Shown piece after piece: positions 1 to 5,042 of a stretch of 8,463 nucleotides of DNA (the stretch's first letter is position 1; each line of letters begins with the position of its first letter). The notes below the pieces were generated by a model. That model did not search any database. It had not been told where the DNA came from and was given only the letters and a program-made list of their open reading frames with translations. The translations under genes and the position numbers were made by a program. Source of the stretch: Bacteroidales bacterium (GTDB taxonomy: Bacteria > Bacteroidota > Bacteroidia > Bacteroidales > UBA7960); assembly GCA_003557805.1 (NCBI GenBank), contig PWNY01000041.1, positions 1 through 8,463 on the forward strand, read 5' to 3'.

Positions 1-1
1 C

Positions 2-196
2 AGTTTAATTGTTATTGTTCCAATTCTTGATTCTTCCATGGACTATGATATATTGGCCTTCCAGATTTGCTGTATTGAAGAGAAAAAATATTCTATTAAA
101 GTTATAAAAATAATTAATACAATAATGTTTTATCTTGTTTTTATTTTTGTATATCTCATTTTTAAGATTTTATGTAGAGTTTTTATGCACATATGA
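2..196 (+). CDS. 3' end of an AT-rich gene with a C-terminal hydrophobic segment (partial, unidentified)
   Basis: The frame is open from the window edge to a TGA at 194-196, giving 64 residues without a start, so this would be the C-terminus of a gene beginning outside the window. The peptide starts SLIVIVPILDSSMDYDI and has a polar middle (CCIEEKKYSIKVIK). It then has a strongly hydrophobic stretch (IMFYLVFIFVYLIFKIL) that could be a membrane segment close to the C-terminus, followed by a short basic tail. Codons are dominated by ATT, ATA and TTT, unlike the more GC-balanced minus-strand genes. In DNA this AT-rich, 64 stop-free codons are unlikely but not impossible by chance. I recognise no family. 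It lies on the opposite strand to the three confident genes and so is convergent with them. Confidence 0.4.
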   Translation, partial: SLIVIVPILDSSMDYDILAFQICCIEEKKYSIKVIKIINTIMFYLVFIFVYLIFKILCRVFMHI

Positions 197-220
197 ATCT
201 GGGTAACTAATTATGGTTTT

Positions 221-562
221 ATGATTAAACAGACCTTCTGTGTAGTTGATATCTTCAATTATATAGATAAATATAAAAGCTTGGGTTTAATGCAAGTCCG
301 CATACCCGTTTTAAAATTTATATCATCAAGCCACTGGCGTTGCGTTGTTTATGGATTGCCACAAAATCATCACATAATCTGTAGGTTAACTCACAAAACA
401 TTAGATATCATTTTCAAATCGTTGCTCTTTTGTAAGTCTATTGACAACTGTTACGGCAAGGCTTATAGAAGAACGGACATCCAAACAACGCAACGCTATT
501 GTTATCAAGAATTTAATTTGTTCGCTGTATATAAAGATGGAGAATCTTCATTGTATCCATAA
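221..562 (+). CDS. doubtful small ORF, 113 residues
   Basis: The frame runs ATG to TAA, 25 bp after the stop of the partial frame at the left edge and on the same strand. The predicted peptide (MIKQTFCVVDIFNYIDKY...) has eight cysteines and several histidines with no recognisable motif, no signal peptide and no clear membrane segment. No Shine-Dalgarno is visible, which says little in Bacteroidota. Against it, the frame runs straight through both arms of the inverted repeat at 337-496 and overlaps more protein-like minus-strand frames at 516-671. I see no family resemblance. It may be a chance frame in AT-rich DNA. Confidence 0.18.
   Translation: MIKQTFCVVDIFNYIDKYKSLGLMQVRIPVLKFISSSHWRCVVYGLPQNHHIICRLTHKTLDIIFKSLLFCKSIDNCYGKAYRRTDIQTTQRYCYQEFNLFAVYKDGESSLYP
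337..496. repeat. inverted repeat, 14-bp perfect arms, 132-bp spacer
   Basis: GCGTTGCGTTGTTT at 337-350 is the exact reverse complement of AAACAACGCAACGC at 483-496. Pairing can extend inward by GGAT/ATCC (353-356 with 479-482) if a two-base bulge (AT, 351-352) is allowed. The pair bounds a 160-bp unit. I see no target-site duplication at its ends (left flank ...CACTG, right flank TATTG...) and no transposase, so calling it a miniature mobile element would be speculation. It does not have the R''/R' core sites of an integron attC. Confidence 0.55.
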
Positions 563-671
563 CTTCTTCGTAAAACTTCAGCACTTCGGCTGAGTGTCTG
601 TTGTTTCTGAAATTCGTGAGTACGGAGACAAGCTCTGCAATCTTCTCCAAAAATAGATAGGAAGCCCTCTT
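513..671 (-). pseudogene. possible remnant of a coding sequence, 52 open codons
   Basis: On the minus strand the frame is open from 671 to a TAA at 513-515. It gives 52 residues including EKIAELVSVLTNFRNNRHSA and LKFYEEVMDTMKIL, an amphipathic, helix-rich, ordinary-looking protein sequence. There is no start codon at its beginning. The same frame upstream of an in-frame TAA (672-674) reads LGEQKPQGAF, and after the stop a different minus-strand frame again gives plausible protein sequence. This pattern fits a decayed gene with stops and frameshifts. I cannot name the parent family, and chance is not excluded for so short a stretch. Confidence 0.2.
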
Positions 672-932
672 TTAGAAGGCCCCCTGTGGTTTCTGCTCGC
701 CTAATCATTATCTGTTATATACTCAGATCCTGCTTTTACAAAAAGATTTATATTCTCTAATACGCTTCCGCCAGATGGGTGCAGCAATTCAGGGGTGCCC
801 CGGCTGGGTATTGAATTCCTCCGGTTCATCATCTGCGTAGGCCACACCGGCAAGGCTGCCGCTTACTCTGGCTTTCTCCTGCTACACTCACCGGTATGAC
901 GGGTTTTCAAAAAGGTCCTGACTGAAAAATGA

Positions 933-3900
933 TTAGTCATTAGAATCCCTGATGCAGCGAACACTATACCCGTTTTTCATGTTCTGTATTGGGCTACTTT
1001 TCCACAATTCACTACCCCATGCATGAACCTGTAACATTACCGGATAGGTTTCTGTGGAAGCTGCCCACATTTGATATCCTCCAAGTCCGCGAAAACTCCC
1101 ATCCGCAATCCTTTCTCCGGCAGGAAGAGCTGAAAAACCAAAAGCATCGGTTCCATAGTGATCATCTTCCTCATCTAACCACCTGGGGTGTTCGTTGGTA
1201 TCGCAATCACCCCCCAGCGGTGAACCCACCTTGCGGCATGATTTGAGTTTGTTTCCAAGACCGTTTGGATCCTGCCAGTCATTTGACCACCCATACACAT
1301 CCATCAGATGATCGCGCAGCTTATTCCAGTCATCACGGCTTGGTACACTCCACCCCACCGGACACAGTCCCCTGGCATCATCCATTGCAGGAAAATTGTA
1401 CAGCTTGCCGTATGCCTCCACCATTTCTTTCTCCGAATCAATCCCAGAAGCCTCCTCTGCATCATAAGAATAAACCGCATAGGCTCCCGCCTGGGTGTCG
1501 GACCATTCTGTATCGCTCAAACCGCCCGGTATAGGATCTCCGTTACTATAACTGGTGGTGCGCAGGTTTTCTGCCATCCACTCCTGTTCACCAATAATGA
1601 CCGACACATACTCATTGCCATCGATATCATTAACACCATCTCCATAAATGATCTCCGGCACAGCCGTTTCTTCAAAAACTGCTGTAAGGGTAATATCGCG
1701 GGAAGGAATGATCACAATGGTAATCGGCGAATCAGGGTCGTGGACATATTGGATATCGCCCGCCCAGCCAGTAAACTTCCAACCAACGTTGGCAATGGCA
1801 CTTATACTTGTTTCCGAGTATACCACAAATTCTCCGGCTCCCTGAACAATACCGGCACCGTCAGGATCAGTATTCAGGCTAAGAGTATAGCGAAGAGGCT
1901 CTTCCCCGCTGTCTTTAACACAACGGACAGCTCCCCCTGTCCCTGGTTGATACCAGACCGAATGTATACTACCATTTGAATGCCAGGTTCTCCACATTAT
2001 AGTATTGGAAGTACTCCTCCACCTGCCTTCCCTCCCCAAATAATGATAATTACCTAATTGTGTCCTGCTGCCTCCAGGCAGCGCAGAGAAGCCGAAAACA
2101 TCCAGTCCCTGAATGAGCTCATCTGCCTCCCAACGGGGATGATCGTCTGTTTCACAATCACCACCAAATACGGAGTTAATCTGCCGGCACGACCTGAGTT
2201 GGGCAGAAACACCGTTCGGGTCGTCCCATTCATTGGTTGCACCATGCTCATAGATAATATAGTTCTTAAGGCGCACCCACTGTTCATGGGAAGGCACATG
2301 CCATCCCGTGGGGCAGAGTCCCCTTTCATCATCAACTGCAAGAGCATTGTATAGTTTGCCATATGCTGCCACCATCTCATCTTCAGATCCAATACCTTCA
2401 GCCTCATCGGCATCATGCGGGTAAACAGAAAATGCACCCTCTGTTGTGGCCCTCCATTCAGTGTTATTAAGTCCACTTGGAATAGGATCCCCGTTGGCAT
2501 ACCTTGTCACCCTCAGGTTCGCTGCCATCCACTCCTGGTCTCCAATAAAAACTGTGAGATACACATTGCCATCAATGTCGGTAACCGTGCGAGCCTGATC
2601 ATCTTCCGTTTCAAATATGGCTGTCAGCGTTACATCAGCGGCAGGCATGGTAACTAAAGTGCTTGCTGAATTAGTATTATCAATATGATCTGTATCGCCG
2701 GCCCATCTTACAAACTCCCAGCCATCTTTAGGGGTGGCTGTCACAGGCACCTCGGCACCCTCCTTGAACATACCTCCACCCTCTACAGTGCCTCCTCCCA
2801 CAGGAAGAGCCACCAGCGTAAGCTCATACGTGTCGGTGATTATCTCAGCAAAATGTGCTGTAAGGGTGATGTCCTGTGCAGGCATAGTTACCGTTGCGTT
2901 TGCATCCAACGGATCGTTCATATGTTCCGTGTCTCCAGTCCACTCAATAAACTCCCAGCCTTCACTGGCAGAGGCCGTCACGGGCACCTGCGTGCTTTCT
3001 TCATACGCACCTGTCCCTGTCACATTCCCGGCACCGGAGGGATTCACTTCAAGATCCAGGTTATACAATTCCGGGGCAGCAATGTCCCGTAAACACCGGA
3101 TGGCGAACCCATAGTTCTTAATGGTGATGGCACCGAATAGACTACCATTCGTAAAGCCAGTTTGCCGGTGATAGGCATCAGTCTCCATACTCTCGCTGGA
3201 GGACCACCAGAAAGAAAACTTTCCAATAAAACTGTAATTGCCACTAGTGCCCCAACGGTATCCTCCCGGGAGTGACGAAAAACCAAACTCATTGAATCCA
3301 TAGTGTGTATCGTGTGCGTCCCAGCGGGGATGCTCAGAGGTGTCGCAATCACCACCCATTGGAGAGTCTACCTGCCGGCAGGATTTGAGTGCATTGCCAC
3401 CTCCGTTGGGATTATCCCATTCAATTGGATAACCCTGGCTGGCAACATAATGAGCCAACTGCGTCCAGTCAGCATTGCCGGGAACACTCCAACCATCCGG
3501 GCATAAACCGGATGAATTGTCAACTGCGAACCAGTTATAGAGTTTTCCATAGATTGCAACCATTTCTTCCGGAGAGTCTATACCGTCGGTATTTCCCGCA
3601 TTATGGTCATAAACTGCATAAGCACCTATAGTAGTGTTAACCCACTCAGTGTTATCCAGGCCAGTGGGGATGGCTGTCCCGTCTCTGTATCTTGTAACCC
3701 TAAGGTTCTCTGCCATCCACTCCTGATCACCTATGATTACGGTAATGTAATCGTTTCCATCAATATCTGTGACGCCATCACCGTAAATAATGTCGGGATC
3801 CTCTTCCGTGAAAAAATTAGCTGTCAGTTTAATGTCACCTGAGGGCATAGAAAAGGTAAAGTCCGCCTTGTCGCTCACCTCGGTATTATCTTCAGAGGTC

Positions 3901-4973
3901 CAGTTCACAAATTCCCAGCCCTCTTCGGGGGTGGCCGTGACGGCTACATCTGTGCCTTCCACATATTTACCGTCACCCTGAACACTTCCTCCCCTGGGAG
4001 GATTTGCCACCAGTGTAAGTGTGTAGTGTATGCTAACAGCCATTGTGCGTTCAGGACCAATGCCACAATCATTCTCTGCCACAACGGTAATATCCCCTGT
4101 CTCATCACCTGCATCAACAGTAATGGCATGACTTCCCTGGCCAGCTGTTATGGTCCAGCCTGCAGGCACTGACCATTGATATATTACTCCCTGCACTGCA
4201 TCAACTTCATATACAAGTCCGGTTTCATGCGCAGCAACGGAATGGTCCCCTGAAATTTCTGAGGGTTGTCCGGGCGGGGAATTTACAATATCAAAGAGAT
4301 AATCCCGGTCGGCAGCCGGAGTGTCGGTTATGACCTCATGATCCACGCTTCCAAAACCATCGGTGACATAGCCGGTAAACCGGAGTTCATCACCCATTTG
4401 AAAGTCAAACTCTGAAGGTGATGCCATGGGTTGCGACTTGGTCTGCTGTGTCTGCCCCTTGTATATAACCCTGGAAGATGAACCACCCCCGCCGTCAAGC
4501 TGGATCATTAACCGTCTCTGCACGTAAAGCTGGGAGCTTACAGTAAAAACGTAAGTTTGTTTATTGCAGCCATAAAAGGCAAAGTGATGCATGCCCTGTT
4601 CCAGCCATTTTTCATAAGATACCACTATACGCCCGGTCAGATCATATACATTGATGTAAAACTGGTCGCTGCCCGGAACAAACATGTCAATATTTGTTTT
4701 TCCTGAAAAAGGGTTGGGGTAATTCTGCGACAGATACAATGCATCATGTATGCCACCAGGTGTATGAATGTCGGTAATAATGAAGGTTATGACAGTATCT
4801 GGATAGTGTAACACTGTTGAGCCTCCTTGTGTAAGGTTTTCAATGACAACACTGTCCAGTTCGGCAAATGAACAGGTATGGTTTGCGGAAAAACGCAACG
4901 TAATGCCATCACCCTGTGCATAAAGGCAGGCTGTGGCAAGGATCAGCAATAGTACAATGCAGGTTTTTTTCAT
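933..4973 (-). CDS. large secreted FISUMP-domain protein with B-repeats and an N-terminal T9SS-like domain
   Basis: The 1346-residue product is very probably exported and acts outside the inner membrane in binding or adhesion, with no enzymatic motif seen. Order of parts: signal peptide 1-19 (MKKTCIVLLLILATACLYAQ), with a possible alternative lipoprotein cysteine at 16; a short N-terminal region with SVVIENLTQG (41-50); a T9SS type A-like beta-sandwich at about 80-158 with NYPNPF (84-89) and VYDLTGRIV (109-117); a GGGGSSS linker (161-167); a PKD-like domain at about 233-315 (YQWSVPAGW, AENDCG); then B-repeat 317-388, FISUMP 393-630, B-repeats 637-708 and 716-788, FISUMP 797-1021, B-repeat 1028-1101 and FISUMP 1107-1343. 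Each FISUMP module has GxQEWMAxNLR (x-IGD/EQEWMA), YGKLYN, GLCPxGWxVP, SCR, GGDC and a final RC, with four conserved cysteines spaced about 42, 11 and 80 residues. There is no sorting domain at the C-terminus, which ends RCIRDSND. The ATG at 4973 is chosen because the signal peptide starts there; the sequence before it is A-rich without a Shine-Dalgarno. It lies 69 bp behind the YCF48-like gene and may share its transcript. The module assignments are secure; the ligand and role are unknown. Confidence 0.93.
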   Translation of the reverse strand: MKKTCIVLLLILATACLYAQGDGITLRFSANHTCSFAELDSVVIENLTQGGSTVLHYPDTVITFIITDIHTPGGIHDALYLSQNYPNPFSGKTNIDMFVPGSDQFYINVYDLTGRIVVSYEKWLEQGMHHFAFYGCNKQTYVFTVSSQLYVQRRLMIQLDGGGGSSSRVIYKGQTQQTKSQPMASPSEFDFQMGDELRFTGYVTDGFGSVDHEVITDTPAADRDYLFDIVNSPPGQPSEISGDHSVAAHETGLVYEVDAVQGVIYQWSVPAGWTITAGQGSHAITVDAGDETGDITVVAENDCGIGPERTMAVSIHYTLTLVANPPRGGSVQGDGKYVEGTDVAVTATPEEGWEFVNWTSEDNTEVSDKADFTFSMPSGDIKLTANFFTEEDPDIIYGDGVTDIDGNDYITVIIGDQEWMAENLRVTRYRDGTAIPTGLDNTEWVNTTIGAYAVYDHNAGNTDGIDSPEEMVAIYGKLYNWFAVDNSSGLCPDGWSVPGNADWTQLAHYVASQGYPIEWDNPNGGGNALKSCRQVDSPMGGDCDTSEHPRWDAHDTHYGFNEFGFSSLPGGYRWGTSGNYSFIGKFSFWWSSSESMETDAYHRQTGFTNGSLFGAITIKNYGFAIRCLRDIAAPELYNLDLEVNPSGAGNVTGTGAYEESTQVPVTASASEGWEFIEWTGDTEHMNDPLDANATVTMPAQDITLTAHFAEIITDTYELTLVALPVGGGTVEGGGMFKEGAEVPVTATPKDGWEFVRWAGDTDHIDNTNSASTLVTMPAADVTLTAIFETEDDQARTVTDIDGNVYLTVFIGDQEWMAANLRVTRYANGDPIPSGLNNTEWRATTEGAFSVYPHDADEAEGIGSEDEMVAAYGKLYNALAVDDERGLCPTGWHVPSHEQWVRLKNYIIYEHGATNEWDDPNGVSAQLRSCRQINSVFGGDCETDDHPRWEADELIQGLDVFGFSALPGGSRTQLGNYHYLGREGRWRSTSNTIMWRTWHSNGSIHSVWYQPGTGGAVRCVKDSGEEPLRYTLSLNTDPDGAGIVQGAGEFVVYSETSISAIANVGWKFTGWAGDIQYVHDPDSPITIVIIPSRDITLTAVFEETAVPEIIYGDGVNDIDGNEYVSVIIGEQEWMAENLRTTSYSNGDPIPGGLSDTEWSDTQAGAYAVYSYDAEEASGIDSEKEMVEAYGKLYNFPAMDDARGLCPVGWSVPSRDDWNKLRDHLMDVYGWSNDWQDPNGLGNKLKSCRKVGSPLGGDCDTNEHPRWLDEEDDHYGTDAFGFSALPAGERIADGSFRGLGGYQMWAASTETYPVMLQVHAWGSELWKSSPIQNMKNGYSVRCIRDSND
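945..3797 (-). repeat. three FISUMP-coding modules separated by B-repeats
   Basis: FISUMP modules are encoded at about 3797-3084, 2585-1911 and 1655-945. Divergent InlB-type B-repeats are encoded at about 4025-3810, 3065-2850, 2828-2610 and 1892-1671. The order is B-F-B-B-F-B-F. Some DNA identity survives: a 16-base stretch coding for QEWMA, read on the plus strand as CTGCCATCCACTCCTG, is identical at 1571-1586, 2522-2537 and 3710-3725. The first and third modules share the leader IIYGDGV(T/N)DIDGN, which the second lacks. The second and third share NGDPIP and DD-x-RGLCP, which the first lacks. Confidence 0.85.
4500..4736 (-). other. T9SS type A sorting-domain-like module, N-terminal in the protein
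   Basis: Residues 80-158 of the FISUMP protein read like a T9SS C-terminal domain: LSQNYPNPFSGKTNI at its start, then VPGSDQFYINVYDLTGRIV, EQGMHHFAF, and a closing basic strand RRLMIQL. In known T9SS cargo this domain is the last about 80 residues and is removed on secretion. Here it follows the signal peptide by only about 60 residues, and about 1190 residues come after it. It could have become a structural beta-sandwich rather than a sorting signal; that is inference. Confidence 0.75.
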
Positions 4974-5042
4974 GGTTATGTTTTTTGATTGGTAGTTTCA
5001 ACTGAATAAAAGGATATACGGCAGGTAAAAACACCTGATATT

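Larger units (their letters stand above)
197..932. other. long stretch without a confident gene; possible decayed coding DNA
   Basis: This 736-bp stretch lies beyond the stop of the large FISUMP gene. Base composition changes within it: 720-930 is GC-balanced to GC-rich, while the part below 560 becomes AT-rich. It holds one doubtful plus-strand frame, an inverted repeat (337-350 with 483-496) and several short minus-strand frames that read like protein but are broken by stops. Examples are 516-671 (EKIAELVSVLTNFRNNRHSA within it), about 418-505 (ALRCLDVRSSISLAVTVV) and about 769-830 (GTPELLHPSGGSVLENINLF). No frame continues long enough to be called a gene, and I recognise no family. No RNA gene or convincing terminator was seen. 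Confidence 0.45.

Noticed and set aside
337..496. Integron attC site
   Set aside because: The inverted repeat arms do not contain RYYYAAC and GTTRRRY core sites at the right places, and there is no integrase or cassette in the window.
664..680. Small hairpin GCC-T-TCT-AAA-AGA-G-GGC on the minus strand, followed by TTCCTATCTATTTTT, as terminator of the large FISUMP gene
   Set aside because: The stem is seven pairs with one G-U pair and a three-base loop, the T tract is interrupted, and it lies about 250 bp beyond the stop codon. It also overlaps the start of a protein-like frame. Too weak to call.
505..708. 67-codon minus-strand frame starting with ATG (MIRRAETTGGLL...)
   Set aside because: Another minus-strand frame over the same DNA (516-671) gives a far more protein-like sequence, so this ATG frame is more likely an artefact.
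848..861. CGGCA-AGGC-TGCCG hairpin as terminator or regulatory RNA
   Set aside because: It is a five-pair stem with no T tract and no wider conserved structure; such short palindromes are common in GC-rich DNA.
760..895. A YADD tetrapeptide in a minus-strand frame (GVAYADDEPEEF), recalling the reverse transcriptase catalytic motif
   Set aside because: The frame is only about 30 codons between stops and none of the other reverse transcriptase motifs is present; coincidence.
1308..1979. 223-codon plus-strand frame inside the FISUMP gene
   Set aside because: It lies entirely opposite a domain-rich coding region, its peptide shows no family features, and it is explained as a shadow of the minus-strand codons.
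5022..5037. CAGGT-AAAAAC-ACCTG hairpin between the YCF48-like and FISUMP genes as a terminator
   Set aside because: It has only five base pairs and no T tract after it on the minus strand. It cannot be counted as a transcription stop, so cotranscription stays possible.
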